A stretch of DNA of 64,000 nucleotides from Baekduia alba (GCF_028416635.1 NZ_CP114013.1:248001-312000); one strand, 5' to 3'; positions 1 to 9,451 are shown, counted from the first letter of the stretch. Notes: a model not told the origin generated them from the sequence alone. A program made the numbers and translations.

Positions 1-362
1 TGTCCACCACCGGCCTGCTCACTTGGCCGCACCAGATCAACAGCGGTCTCTGCGACCGCCTCCTGTCCGCGTTCCACATCGGCGGCGCCGATCTGCGCAT
101 CATCAGGACCGCCGACAGCGTGGACGCGATCGCCGCGCACGTCGCAGCCGGAACGGGCGTCGGCATCACCGTCGAATCCGCCCTCGACCGCCCGCCACCC
201 GGCCTACGTGTCATACCGCTCACCGGCCCTTCGACCACCGCCGACCAGCTCGTCCTTACGCCCAACGACCCGTTGGACGCCGCCACGGCACTACGCGACC
301 TGCTCCTGCGCGCCGCGGCTGAGTCGTCGATCGTCGATCGTCGGCCGGTGGCGGTGAACTGA
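1..362 (+). CDS. LysR-type regulator, C-terminal part (partial at window edge)
   Basis: The reading frame is open from base 3 and ends in TGA at 360-362, giving about 119 residues with no start inside the window. The sequence has the look of the second half of a LysR effector-binding domain: a DxVDAIAAHVAAGTGVGI stretch typical of the conserved 'xxVaaGlGvaxxP' region, then a strand-like block (LRVIPLTGP) and a final helix of Ala/Leu residues. The DNA-binding half lies upstream, so neither target nor ligand can be inferred. A LysR assignment is moderately likely. Another periplasmic-binding-type domain cannot be excluded. Confidence 0.5.
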   Translation, partial: STTGLLTWPHQINSGLCDRLLSAFHIGGADLRIIRTADSVDAIAAHVAAGTGVGITVESALDRPPPGLRVIPLTGPSTTADQLVLTPNDPLDAATALRDLLLRAAAESSIVDRRPVAVN

Positions 363-480
363 GCCGATCCACCAGAGGCGACGAGGTCGCCTCTGGTCCG
401 CGCTCCGAGCGCTCGTCCCGCGGGACCAGCGGTCTCGTCTTGAGCGCGGCGCGGGCAACTGTGCCGAATGGACGCTCGAC

Positions 481-1030
481 GCGGTCGGCGCCGCCGATGG
501 CGCGCTGCGGGGCAAGGGCCTGCGGATCCCGGCGGCCGTCCTTGACGGCTACCGGAAGCTCAAGGTCCGCAAGTCCGCCCGGACCGTGGTCGAGCAGCTG
601 GAGGACTCGGGGATAGAACGGGTGCAGACCGTTCGCGAGCAGGAGATCGCGATCGAGATCGACCGCGATGACGTCGCGGCGTTCGAGCCGCTCCCGACCG
701 GCGAGGAGCCGGTGACCGACTCCGTAGTGGACATGGTCGTCGCGATCGCGTCGCCCTCCTTCACCGACGGCAACAAGTGGCGCCTGAGCGACGGCGGCAA
801 CACGTTCTAGGCCTCCCTAAACGACGAGTCCTTCAAGGCGGCGATCGACGCCGGGCCGCGAGTCGTTCCACGCGGGGGACATGCCGCGTTGCCTATGGGG
901 ATCCTCCAGTGCGGGGTCGTGGTCGGAGAGCATCGCCGACTTCGAGGTCGCCGACTGGTTCGGTCAACGCGGCGCGAAGAGCCGGATGGCCGCGCTGGTC
1001 GACGACCGGATCCAGAGCGCCGAGCGGTAG
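481..1030 (+). pseudogene. Broken conserved hypothetical gene (nonsense plus frameshift)
   Basis: Frame 1 reads ...LRIPAAVLDGYRKLK..., then DGNKWRLSDGGNTF and a TAG at 808-810. The codon after TTC is TAG where a TGG would give the expected ...TFW. Without the stop, the frame runs on as ASLNDESFKAAIDAG. From about base 854 the coherent sequence shifts to frame 2 (RESFHAGDMPRCLW... DFEVADWFGQRGAKSRMAALVDDRIQSAER) and ends with TAG at 1028-1030. So one gene is broken by a nonsense mutation and a frameshift. The family is a hypothetical of unknown role that I cannot name. No convincing start is visible, and the 5' end is only the point where coherent sequence begins. It fits the pattern of decayed genes in the first 22 kb. 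Confidence 0.55.
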
Positions 1031-1085
1031 GTTGCAGGGCTCCGAATCGGCGCCGATCGACCCAATCAATGGGTATTCGCCGTTT

Positions 1086-1360
1086 TCAGGCACCAGTGCC
1101 TGAAACGGAGCGGCCGCTACGCCGATTTACGGCCCAACCCTGAACGACGAAACCCCCGCAGATGCAGGGGCTTCGTGGAGATGGAGCTAGGGGACTCGAA
1201 CCCCGACCTCCTGGGTGCGATGTACGAAGCCTGCGCGTCCGGACACCATCATTTGCAGGACTTTCAGAGGCGCTCGTCGGTACTCGAGGAGCGGCGGATT
1301 GCCGCAGATTTGCGACGCTTCTCGGGGTTCCAGGCACTCGCGGCATTCCAGTGCCTGGAC
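1086..1360. repeat. tRNA-Ala 3'-end repeat, copy A (att scar)
   Basis: This is the most diverged of four related repeats. The core at 1,181-1,221 is the 3' part of tRNA-Ala(CGC) read on the minus strand, from the anticodon loop to the discriminator base, with no 5' half. The T-arm stem has lost one base on each side compared with the intact gene. The core is followed on the tRNA-downstream side by a terminator-like hairpin (CCCCCGCAGATGCAGGGG at about 1,153). It is flanked by inverted GGCACTGG-type motifs at about 1,086-1,102 and 1,330-1,360. The arrangement fits an attachment-site duplication left by an integrated element. Confidence 0.7.
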
Positions 1361-1406
1361 GCCTGTGCCGCGGTCGTGCCGTTCTGCGGCGGCCAACGGG
1401 TCGCGC

Positions 1407-3410
1407 TCAGGCTGCGCGCGACTGCGCGGTCGCCGCCGCAAGCACGTAGTCGCAGATGCGCTCGGTCGCCTGGCGCAGGCGGCGGAAGTAGGTCGCGCGC
1501 GAGACGTGCAAGGTAAAGGCGACGTCTTCGTGGGCGGCGGTGCGGTTGGCGTAGGCCGCGAAGGCGACCTCGCGCAGGAGCGTCTCGTCCGGGCCGGCGC
1601 CGAAGGACTCGGTCATCGCGCGGAGCAGCAGCGCCCGGACCGCGTCGCCGCCGCGCCCGGCGATCACCGTCAGCGGGCTGGCCGCCAGCTCGGTCGGCCG
1701 GTCCAAGTCGCGCAGCGCCTGGCGTATGTCGTCCTCGCCGATCGCCGGCGCGACGAGCGACACAATCTGATTGGGTCGGTCGTCGGGACGCGGCAGGCCG
1801 AGCTCGGTGTAGATCGTCGCGCGCAGGCCGCCGAGGACGCCGCCGGGGCCGTGGTCGATCACGTAGCACTCGTGGACGTGCTCGCCGACCTGCACGTCGA
1901 GGCCGTCGATCCGGCGCCCGCCCGCCTGCTCCATGAACGCGACCGACGCCGTGTTGACCGGGCTGATCGGGATGTAGAAGCAGCGCGGGTTCGGCAGCCC
2001 CGAGCGCAGGATCGTGCCCGTGTTGATGACCGCGAGCACGCGCGACGCGAGGTCGCCCTGCTCGTCGGCGGTGAGGTCCAGCGCGTCGCGCCAGATCAAG
2101 GCATTGCCCTTGGGGACGTGCTGGGCCGCGTGCTTGATCCAGCGCCCGACGTAAGGGTCGGCGAGCAGCGCGGGCGACGCGCCCGCGGGCGTCCCCGCGA
2201 TCGCCAGCCCGCAGAGGGCATCGTGATGGTCGCGCGCGACGACGAAGTGCTCGGGTGCCGCGGCGGCCAGCGCGCGGGTGGCCGCCCACCACTCCCCGCT
2301 CGCCCGTGCCAGCATGTGCTCGGGCGGCGCCTCGAGCTCCCCGGGTCGCAGCTCGTCGGGACGCAGCACGCGCGCCGCGTCGGCTCCGAAGCCCCAGCGC
2401 AGCGCCGGGTCCTCGATCAGCTCGGCGAGGTCGATGACCAGCCGCGGGTCGTCGGCGACGGCATGGTGGTGGAGATGGTCGGCGATCCGGCGGCGCAGCT
2501 CGCGCTCGCGCTCCGGGCGCTGGGCGCGCAGCTGTGCCCGGAGCGCCTTGCGGACCAGGTCGTGCATGGCGACGCCGTCGCCGACCGGCTCGGCGATCGA
2601 CTGCGCCCGCAGCCACGCCTGGGCCTCGTTGGGCGGGATGCCCGGCAGGACCTCGGCCAGCAGTGAGGCGGTCGTCACGCGCGCGATGGCGGCGACCGCG
2701 GTGACGTCGTCGTGGCGGTCGGGCGAGTCCGGCCGGGCCAGGACGAGGCGGCTGACGAGCAGGTCGACGAGCTGCGGGTCGGACCCGAGGTGGTCGTCGG
2801 GCCAGCGGCCCTCGCGTTGGGCGATCGCGGAGGCGAGGCTGAGCGCCAGCGGCGAGCCGCTCGACCACTGCACGAGCGCGGAGGCGGTCGCGGCGTCGTC
2901 GATCCCGTGGGCCGCGACGAACTGCAGGCCCTCGGCGACGGTGAGCGGCGCGAGCGCCAGCGCGCGCGTCAGGTGCTCCCAGCCGTCCTGGAACCACTCC
3001 GGCGCCGGGCGCTCACGTCCGGCGAGCACGACGATCGCCCGTGCCGGCAGCGCCGGCAGCAGCCGCTCACGCAGCGCCCCGTCCAGCGCCGAGATCTGCT
3101 CGTAGGTGTCGAGCAGCAGCACCGGGCGCTCCTCGGCCTGGGCAGCGACGAGGATCGCTTCCAGCGCGCCGGGCGCCGGCGGGAGCTCGCGCCCGTCGAT
3201 GCGCCAGGGGGACCAGCCCGCGGCGACGCCGAGGCGCCCGACCTGGCGCAGCAGCGCGCTCTTGCCGATGCCGCCGGGGCCGTGGACGTGCACGACGCTG
3301 ACCGGCGGATCGTCGACGAACAGGCCCTCGAACACCGCCAGCTCGGCCGTGCGACCCACGAACCGCTCCACCTCACGTGCGCGGAGCCGATCCGCAAGCG
3401 TCCCCGCCAT
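1407..3410 (-). CDS. STAND-like AAA ATPase with C-terminal HTH
   Basis: The product has 667 residues. A P-loop GPGGIGKS lies at about residues 44-51, followed by a Walker B-like strand ending in LLLDTYEQ at about 96-104. The N-terminal VGRTAELAVFEGL block is typical of MalT/AfsR-like signal-transduction ATPases, and ALALAPLTVAEG and AMHDLVRKAL fit the winged-helix part of such modules. The long middle has no recognised domain. The C-terminus (LHVSRATYFRRLRQATERI) looks like a helix-turn-helix, suggesting an ATP-dependent transcriptional regulator in the cytoplasm. The gene is intact although it lies in the decayed region, and starts at ATG 3,410. It is transcribed in the same direction as nothing immediately adjacent, so a partner cannot be inferred. 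Other STAND regulator subclasses remain possible. Confidence 0.7.
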   Translation of the reverse strand: MAGTLADRLRAREVERFVGRTAELAVFEGLFVDDPPVSVVHVHGPGGIGKSALLRQVGRLGVAAGWSPWRIDGRELPPAPGALEAILVAAQAEERPVLLLDTYEQISALDGALRERLLPALPARAIVVLAGRERPAPEWFQDGWEHLTRALALAPLTVAEGLQFVAAHGIDDAATASALVQWSSGSPLALSLASAIAQREGRWPDDHLGSDPQLVDLLVSRLVLARPDSPDRHDDVTAVAAIARVTTASLLAEVLPGIPPNEAQAWLRAQSIAEPVGDGVAMHDLVRKALRAQLRAQRPERERELRRRIADHLHHHAVADDPRLVIDLAELIEDPALRWGFGADAARVLRPDELRPGELEAPPEHMLARASGEWWAATRALAAAAPEHFVVARDHHDALCGLAIAGTPAGASPALLADPYVGRWIKHAAQHVPKGNALIWRDALDLTADEQGDLASRVLAVINTGTILRSGLPNPRCFYIPISPVNTASVAFMEQAGGRRIDGLDVQVGEHVHECYVIDHGPGGVLGGLRATIYTELGLPRPDDRPNQIVSLVAPAIGEDDIRQALRDLDRPTELAASPLTVIAGRGGDAVRALLLRAMTESFGAGPDETLLREVAFAAYANRTAAHEDVAFTLHVSRATYFRRLRQATERICDYVLAAATAQSRAA

Positions 3411-3483
3411 TGGGCCGCAGAGTAGCTTCCCGCCGCCTTCACGGGCGGCGAGTGGTCCGCGCGCTGCTGCTGGTCGAGAAGCT

Positions 3484-6400
3484 TCAGCGGTGCCTGACCA
3501 CCTTCTTCCCGGCCTTGTGCTTCTTGACCGGCTTGGCCTTCGGCAGCGTCCGGGTGAAGTGCCCTGCCTTGCCCAGGACGCCGGTCTTCGAGGTGCCGGT
3601 CAGCGTGATCCTGAGCTTCGCGCCCGCCGGCGGCGCCTTCAGACGCAGCGTCGGGCGCTTGACCGTCCGGGCGATGTTAAGGCCGTTGGAGCTCTTGAGC
3701 TCGAACAGCGTGGTCTTGGCCCGCGCGTCGCGCGGCCAGCTCAGCGTGATGAACGCGCCCTTGCGCTTGAGCGTCAGGCGCTTGGGCGCGGCGGGCCGCG
3801 GCGCGTTGGGCGCCTTGTAGGTGCCGAGCTTGAGCCGGTCGGCGACGTAGCCGTCGACGTTGGTGACCACCGCCTGGACGTCGCGGGTGCCCGCGGCGCC
3901 CTGGCCCGGATGGAAGGCCAGCGTGCCGCTGCCGTCGGCGGTCACGCGACCGATGATGCTGCCCGCGGCCGTGCCGACCTCGGCGAAGTCGATGTGCTGG
4001 CCCTTGCCCAGGCCGGTCACGTTGTAGGTCAACGTGCGGTTCTGGCCGGTACCGCTGACCTTGCCGGTGATCTTGGCGGGCACGGTGCCGTTGGCCTGGA
4101 TCGCTTCGACGAGGCGGACTGAGTCCGGGGCGACCTCGACCGTCCAGCGCCCGGCCGACGGCTTGGCGACGACGACCTCCGTGATGCCCGTCGTCGGGTT
4201 CTTGAGCGCGGCGACGCCCGGCGTCTGGACCGGGGCGTTGCCGACCCCGGTGTCGATCGTCTCGCCCTTGGGGCCGTGGAGGACGACGTGCGGCGCGCCG
4301 CCGGCGCCCTTGAAGCCCATCGCGGTGCCGGGCAGGCCGGCCGGGATGTCGATGGAATCGGCACCCCGCCCACCCGCGCTCTGGGCCGCGTGGGCCTTCG
4401 CCACGCTGCGACCCGTGTAGCGGACGAGCGTCGCCTCGTTGCCGCGGCCACTGGTCGGGATCGTCTCGACGCCGGCCGTGCGCGCGGCCTTGGCGCTCAT
4501 GCCGTGGATCGGCGGCCCGATGACCAGGTCACCGGAGAGCGCGTTCTTGATGACCACCTTGTAGTCGTCGACGTCGCAGCCGAACAAGTACAACTTGGGC
4601 CCGTGGCCCCACTTCGCGCCGCCGCCCGGGTGCCAGTCCCCGAACACGGTGTCGAACGTGAGGCAGCCGACGATGCCCTTGTTGGAGGCCAACAGCTCCG
4701 CGCCGGCCGTGAAGTCGAGCGGGATGATCGAGATCTTTGCCCAGGCCTGGGCGTTGAACTGCTGCTTGAAGTACTCGAAGTCCAGCCCGAGGCTCCAGCC
4801 GATCCACGGGTCGTCGTTCGGGTAGCCGCCGTTGACCGCGGCGCCGACGTGGACGTAGCCCTCCGTCGTGATCTCGGCGTCGATCGTCGCCTTGATGAGC
4901 TCGACCAGCGTGCCTTCGCCGTGGAAGAACAGGACGTTGGGCAACGGGTTCGGGTACCGGGCGAAGCCGAAGCCGAAGCGCGCCTCGACGAGCTTGGCGA
5001 CACTGAGGCCGATCGACCCGCAGAGCGCGAACGTCGGCGTCTTGTAGTTCATGAAGAGCTGGTGGAACAGGACCTGGTTGGGCCCGTCGTGGGCCAACAC
5101 GTAGTCCTTGTAGCCGGGCAGGAGCTTGTCCAGGGCGTCCCAGCCGGCGTAGGGCGTGATGTCCTCGAGGCCGACGTGCTTGACGCAGTTCTCGTTCGCG
5201 GTGACCTTCGGCCCGAAGTCGATCGTCAGGCCGACGTGGGTGATCAGCAGCGGCCCGACCGTGATCGCGCCCTCGAATTGCAGGTCGACCATTTTGACCT
5301 TGCCCTTGGCGAGCTCGAGCTTGCCTGAGAGCGACGTCGGGACCGGGACGGCCATGCTGGCCTTGGCCTCGATCGCCCAGTTGCCGTCGCCGCTGTAGGT
5401 GATCTTGACCGGGCCGAGCGTGATGACGCCGAGCGGGATCTCGTCGACCGTGTAGCTGAACGGCGCGAGGTCGGCCGCGGTGGCGCTGGGTCCGAAGACC
5501 GCGTGGGTCGGCTGGCTGGGCGTCTTGCCCAGCAGCTCGGGCGGCGTGCCCGGGAGGATGTCGAGCGTCGAGGTGCCGTTGGCGTCGAGCTTGGGCTCGC
5601 CGCTGACCTTCAGCGGCAGGCCGCCGATGCCGGCGTTGGCGTCGACCTTGAAGCCCGCGATCGTGGCGCCCGCGAGGTCCCAGTCGATCTTGCCGTCGAT
5701 GAACGCGAAGTCGGTCTGCTTGTAGGTGCCGACGACCTTGACGTTGGCGGCGCTCAGCACGGCCGAGACGGTGCCGCCCGGCGCGACCGTGTTCTTCTTG
5801 GGGATCTCGACCAGCTTGCGCTTCCAGGTCAGGACCGCCTTGGACGTCAGCTTGGTGTCGACCTCCAGGCCGTTGACCCGGAAGTGGCCGTCGGTCGTGT
5901 AGGTCTGGGTCCGGATGCCGTCCTTGTCGACGGTCGTCAGGTGGAAGCAGCCCGTGCCCGACTGCGCGGTGCCCTGGGTGACGATGACCGCCTTCTCGAT
6001 CTTGACGATCGGGTTCTCGACGCAGGGGCCCTCGCCGACCTTCAGGTTGTCGGTCGTGGTGGCCGCGCCGCCCTCATCGTCGATGACGCGCGCGCCGACC
6101 AGGTGCTGCCCGGCCGTGTTGGAGGTCGTGGTGACCTTGGGCGTCGCGCCGGTCTGCGTCTCGTAGGTGCCGTTGCCGTCGAGGTCCCAGGCGTAGGCGA
6201 CGACGCCGCCGTCGGAGTCGCCGGCGAGCGCGGTCAAGGTGAAGGTCTTGCCCGCCTGCGGCTCGGCCGGCGGCTCGATGATCGCGACGCCCGGGTTCTT
6301 GTTGGCGACGACCGCGAGGTTCGCGCCGGTATTGGCCTTGAGGCCCGTGTCGTCGGTGACGGTGAGCAGGACCCCGTGGTTGCCGGCGGCGTAGGTCGTG

Positions 6401-7872
6401 CTGACGGTCGGGCCGGTGTGGTCAGTCGTGCCGTCGCCGTCGAGGTCCCACGCGTAGGTGGCAACCGTGCCGTCGGGGTCCTTGGAGCTCGTGGCGTCGA
6501 AGGTCACCTGCTGGCCGGGGCGCAACGGACGACCCGGGCGCGTCGGCGTGTAGTCCGTGGTGAACGACGCGACCGGCGCGGAGCCGGCGGCGCCGAGGCG
6601 CGCGAAGAAGCCCGAGTTCCCGGCCTGCTCGGAGACGCGCCCGGTGACGATCGTGTGGCCGTCGGCACCGAGCGCGACGGCGTAGGCCTCGTCGTCGCCG
6701 CCATCGGACACCGCGATGTTGCGCACCGCGCCCGCGGTGAGGTCGTCGCCGTAGGTGACGATCGCAACCTGCTGGGTGGAGGCGATGCTCATGCGGCCGG
6801 CGAGCGTGAGGGCGCCGGTGGCGGGCGCGATCACGAGGTCCTCGATGTCGGTGATGTGCGACGGGCTGGGGTCCTGGGTCGTGGTCTTGACGACCGCGCC
6901 GGTCGGGCTCAGACGTGCGACGCCGACGTGGTGGGCGACGCCCTGGGCGACGACGGTCGCCGCCACCGTGGCGGTGCCGTCGGTGGCGAGGCGCAGGCGA
7001 CGTCCTTCGACGTCGTAGGTCGCCGGGGCGGCGCCGTCGAGGTCGGCGGAGGTGAAGCCGGAGGGCGTGCCGCCGGTGCCGTAGCTGGTGTCCAGCGTGC
7101 CCGCGCCGGTGTAGCGCGCGACGGTCAGCTGGCCCTTGGTCCCGCCGCCGGCGGCGCGCCAGCCGGTGACGACGATGCGGTCCGAAGCGTCGATGGCGAC
7201 GTCGTCGAGGCGCGTGGCGGCGCCGCCGAGCAGGACGCGCGACTGGCCGCCCGAACCGAAGCCGGCGTCGTCCTGGCCGTCCGGCGTGAGCCGCGCCAGG
7301 ATGCCGGCGTCACTGCTGCCCGGGTGCGTGCCGGCGAGGACGATCTTGCCGTCGGACTGGACCGCGGCGTGACCGAGGCGGACGCCGCCGCCCGACGTGG
7401 TGACCGTCGCGATGCCGCTGGTCCCGAACGTGCCGTCGAGGGCGCCCGTGGCGCTGATGCGCGCGACGACGATCACAGGCACGGCGGCCGTCGCGGTGGC
7501 AGCGACGAGGATCCGGCCGTCGGGCAGCACGATCACGCTGCGCGCCACCACTGAGCCCTGACCGCCGCCGAAGGTGACGAGGCCGCCGGTGCCGAAGGCC
7601 GGGTCCGGCGTCCCGTCGGCACGGCGCTTGGTGAGCGCAAGCGTGTCGTTGGCCACCTCGCCGGCGGCGAGGAAGCTGCCGTCGGCGAAGCCGTGGACGG
7701 CCGACCAGCGACCGCCCTGGGCGCCGCCGGTGAAGATCACGCCACCGGCGCCGAAGCTGGGATCGAGGTCCAGCGGGCCGGCCTGGGCGCCCGGGGCGAC
7801 GGCCGCGAGAGCGGCCAGAGCGGTGAGGACGAGCGCGAGGAGCGTGGACCGGGCACGGCGGGGAGCGGGCAT
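3484..7872 (-). CDS. Secreted delta-60 repeat and PKD domain protein
   Basis: I start this 1,462-residue protein at the ATG at 7,872, because it places a classic signal peptide first (PRRAR, a hydrophobic Leu/Ala core, then AQA cleavage near residue 31). The upstream in-frame ATG at 7,926 would add an unlikely extension. Residues about 32-430 contain repeated units such as LDPSFGAGGV and PDPAFGTGGL, the signature of delta-60 repeats that form a beta-propeller. Two PKD-like domains follow at about 440-525 and 525-615, each with YAWDLDGxGT. The long remainder is beta-rich and unrecognised, with Cys pairs. The tail is very basic (Lys/Arg/His) and may bind the wall or DNA. It is predicted to be extracellular. 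Its role is unknown, possibly adhesive or matrix-related. Confidence 0.75.
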   Translation of the reverse strand: MPAPRRARSTLLALVLTALAALAAVAPGAQAGPLDLDPSFGAGGVIFTGGAQGGRWSAVHGFADGSFLAAGEVANDTLALTKRRADGTPDPAFGTGGLVTFGGGQGSVVARSVIVLPDGRILVAATATAAVPVIVVARISATGALDGTFGTSGIATVTTSGGGVRLGHAAVQSDGKIVLAGTHPGSSDAGILARLTPDGQDDAGFGSGGQSRVLLGGAATRLDDVAIDASDRIVVTGWRAAGGGTKGQLTVARYTGAGTLDTSYGTGGTPSGFTSADLDGAAPATYDVEGRRLRLATDGTATVAATVVAQGVAHHVGVARLSPTGAVVKTTTQDPSPSHITDIEDLVIAPATGALTLAGRMSIASTQQVAIVTYGDDLTAGAVRNIAVSDGGDDEAYAVALGADGHTIVTGRVSEQAGNSGFFARLGAAGSAPVASFTTDYTPTRPGRPLRPGQQVTFDATSSKDPDGTVATYAWDLDGDGTTDHTGPTVSTTYAAGNHGVLLTVTDDTGLKANTGANLAVVANKNPGVAIIEPPAEPQAGKTFTLTALAGDSDGGVVAYAWDLDGNGTYETQTGATPKVTTTSNTAGQHLVGARVIDDEGGAATTTDNLKVGEGPCVENPIVKIEKAVIVTQGTAQSGTGCFHLTTVDKDGIRTQTYTTDGHFRVNGLEVDTKLTSKAVLTWKRKLVEIPKKNTVAPGGTVSAVLSAANVKVVGTYKQTDFAFIDGKIDWDLAGATIAGFKVDANAGIGGLPLKVSGEPKLDANGTSTLDILPGTPPELLGKTPSQPTHAVFGPSATAADLAPFSYTVDEIPLGVITLGPVKITYSGDGNWAIEAKASMAVPVPTSLSGKLELAKGKVKMVDLQFEGAITVGPLLITHVGLTIDFGPKVTANENCVKHVGLEDITPYAGWDALDKLLPGYKDYVLAHDGPNQVLFHQLFMNYKTPTFALCGSIGLSVAKLVEARFGFGFARYPNPLPNVLFFHGEGTLVELIKATIDAEITTEGYVHVGAAVNGGYPNDDPWIGWSLGLDFEYFKQQFNAQAWAKISIIPLDFTAGAELLASNKGIVGCLTFDTVFGDWHPGGGAKWGHGPKLYLFGCDVDDYKVVIKNALSGDLVIGPPIHGMSAKAARTAGVETIPTSGRGNEATLVRYTGRSVAKAHAAQSAGGRGADSIDIPAGLPGTAMGFKGAGGAPHVVLHGPKGETIDTGVGNAPVQTPGVAALKNPTTGITEVVVAKPSAGRWTVEVAPDSVRLVEAIQANGTVPAKITGKVSGTGQNRTLTYNVTGLGKGQHIDFAEVGTAAGSIIGRVTADGSGTLAFHPGQGAAGTRDVQAVVTNVDGYVADRLKLGTYKAPNAPRPAAPKRLTLKRKGAFITLSWPRDARAKTTLFELKSSNGLNIARTVKRPTLRLKAPPAGAKLRITLTGTSKTGVLGKAGHFTRTLPKAKPVKKHKAGKKVVRHR

Positions 7873-8296
7873 CGCGGCCCACCTTGCCGCCTTGCGGGTC
7901 AGAAGACCGTCTCGGATGGGTCTCAACCCGGCGTTCTAGGACGGCGGCCAGGGCGACATGGGTGAGCAGCGGGTCTTCGCCGTCGTGTCGGTCAGTCGAG
8001 GCCGTACTCGCGCAGCACGGGAGCGGCATCGGCGTCGCCTGCCGCAGCCAGTAGCGCGGCCGAGGCCGCGGTCGAGGACGCCGCCAACTTCGTGCTCCAA
8101 ACACTGGCTATAGAACGGCCTCGCCAAACCGGACGCGGCGGCTGGTCCGTACACCGCCGAGCTGACTGTCTAGTTGTAGGTCCCAAGCAGGCTCAGCCTG
8201 GTCGGTTTGGAATGCACCCTGCTGGATGATCTAAATCTCTTAGTACACGAGACCGGCAACTGTCTACTCACGGTATTGCTGCTCTCGCCTCGCAGG

Positions 8297-8660
8297 CTAA
8301 GCCGCACCCTCGGCGCCTTGCGCCACGCCCGCGCGGCGGCCGCCGCGGAGCCGGACGCGACCCCGCAGTCGCGCTGATGACGCGATGGGGGCCGTTCTAG
8401 CGCTTGCGAGAGAACACGGGCTCCCGCTCAGCATGGGCGGTCGTGCGGAGGGCGCCCGAATTCCCGGTAATCCCCAGAACCAGTCACATATCTCGGAATA
8501 AAGGCACTGGTGCCTGAAACGGAGCGGGAACTCGGGCCGGTTCAGGGCCAGCCCTGAACGACGAAACCCCCGCGGTAGCAGGGGTTCCGTGACGATGGAG
8601 CTAGGGGGACTCGAACCCCCGACCTCCTGGGTGCGATGCAAGAAGCCTGCGCCGCAGAAG
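8297..8660. repeat. tRNA-Ala 3'-end repeat, copy B (att scar)
   Basis: The core at 8,595-8,637 is identical over 43 bases to the intact tRNA-Ala(CGC) 3' end at 29,723-29,765. Beside it is a hairpin of the C5/G5 type (about 8,565-8,588), then an element-specific flank with the motif ACATATCTCGGAATAAAGG and an inverted AGGCAC/GTGCCT pair. Homology to copy D extends a further ~140 bp, from about 8,297 (start GCCGCACCCTCGGCGCC), so B and D share a longer unit than A and C. Open reading frames here that begin ELGGLEPPTSWVR are translations of tRNA sequence and are not genes. Confidence 0.75.
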
Positions 8661-8754
8661 TTGGCCGCGGGCAGCAGGATCGTGCCGGACCTCGGCCTGC
8701 AGGCCGGCCTCGTCGCCGCTCGCGATGGGCGTGATCACAGAACCATGGTTGTAG

Positions 8755-8774
8755 ATATCTGATTAGTCAGATAT
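8755..8774. promoter_or_regulatory. Perfect 8-bp inverted repeat in an AT-rich patch
   Basis: ATATCTGA and TCAGATAT are separated by TTAG. This is a perfect 20-bp dyad in one of the few AT-rich spots of the region, followed by AAAAAAG. It could be an operator or part of a promoter. The nearest transcribed unit would be one not visible as a long frame. No protein partner can be assigned. Confidence 0.35.
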
Positions 8775-8857
8775 GAAGGTCAAAAAAGAGGCGAGCGCTC
8801 ATCCGTCCGTCCTTCCGGCGACACCTCTCCGGCGAGGGTCGGCTGAGTCAGATGAAG

Positions 8858-8885
8858 GGCTCGGGCGCCGTTGAGCGCCCGAGCC
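8858..8885 (-). terminator. Strong 11-bp stem-loop after the small peptide genes
   Basis: The two arms, GGCTCGGGCGC and GCGCCCGAGCC, pair perfectly over 11 bp with a 6-base loop. It sits about 50 bases downstream of the stop of the 39-residue acidic peptide gene on the minus strand, so it is well placed to end the small-peptide transcript. There is no long T-run, as is usual in high-GC actinobacteria. Confidence 0.55.
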
Positions 8886-8936
8886 GTTAACGCTCACCTC
8901 CTCTCTGTCAGCGCCGGGTCAGCGGCGCTCGTGCAC

Positions 8937-9056
8937 CTAGCGCTGGAACTGCGGGCCCTGCGGGGGCAGTTCGAAGTCGGACTGCGTGGTCAGCGCGTCG
9001 GCCTCGGCGGTCGACGTGTCGTCGCCCGGTTCGACGGCCTCAGGCTCCTCAGGCAT
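8937..9056 (-). CDS. Small acidic peptide, 39 residues
   Basis: An ideal ribosome binding site (AGGAGG, 8 bases before the ATG at 9,056) precedes a 39-residue frame: MPEEPEAVEPGDDTSTAEAD... ending QGPQFQR. It is rich in Glu, Asp and Thr, has no Cys or hydrophobic segment and no recognised domain. The excellent SD and the strong hairpin after the stop argue that it is really expressed. It could be a leader-type peptide, an anti-regulator or an unstructured small protein. The neighbours upstream on the same strand are two other tiny Cys-rich peptide genes. No RiPP enzyme is visible nearby, so a precursor role is only a guess. Confidence 0.5.
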   Translation of the reverse strand: MPEEPEAVEPGDDTSTAEADALTTQSDFELPPQGPQFQR

Positions 9057-9289
9057 GCTGTTCACCTCCTCTGATCTCGGGGTGCGCACGGACGCCCGGG
9101 GCGGGCTTCGTGCGGAAGAGCTCAATGGCTGAGCACTTCGTCGTCGCCTCCACCCCAACGGATGGTGAAGGCGTCGCCGCTGCGCTCAGAGCGACGTGCG
9201 AGATCACTTCGCCAGGGCGCCAAGCCCCAGGGGCGGGACGCCCTGGGCGGCGCGCCTTTGCGCCGTCCAGGGTGCCCGCTATCGCGGCA

Positions 9290-9451
9290 TCAGCCGCGAA
9301 CGGTCATGCCGTCGTGGCCGCCCGCCTGACGGTCCAGATCAGCGCTGCACGCGCAGCGCCGGCACTTGCGAGTGGTGCTGTGGCAGTAGCGGCAGCTGCC
9401 GTCGCTGCACCAGTTGTGACTGCCCTTCGAACATTCGCCCGATACGGCCAC
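9290..9451 (-). CDS. Small Cys-rich zinc-ribbon-like protein, 53 residues
   Basis: The frame from GTG 9,451 to TGA at 9,290-9,292 encodes seven Cys in a short span: ECSKGSHNWCSDGSCRYCHS, then TRKCRRCAC. The pattern of paired CxxC/CxxH and the phrase W-x-x-DGSCRYC resemble small treble-clef or zinc-ribbon proteins of actinobacteria. It starts 13 bases after the stop of the 65-residue peptide gene, so translational coupling is plausible. Its own SD is weak and the start is uncertain. After the stop there is a hairpin-rich stretch at about 9,215-9,275. The function is unknown; metal binding or nucleic-acid binding is an inference from the Cys spacing only. Confidence 0.4.
   Translation of the reverse strand: MAVSGECSKGSHNWCSDGSCRYCHSTTRKCRRCACSADLDRQAGGHDGMTVRG

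Noticed and set aside
8595-8641. Frames beginning ELGGLEPPTSWVR or reading GVRVP/GGRGFESP at each scar, and the LMEPDGIEPTTSCLQ frame at tRNA-Ala(TGC)
   Set aside because: They are translations of tRNA-Ala 3' sequence and its complement, not proteins.
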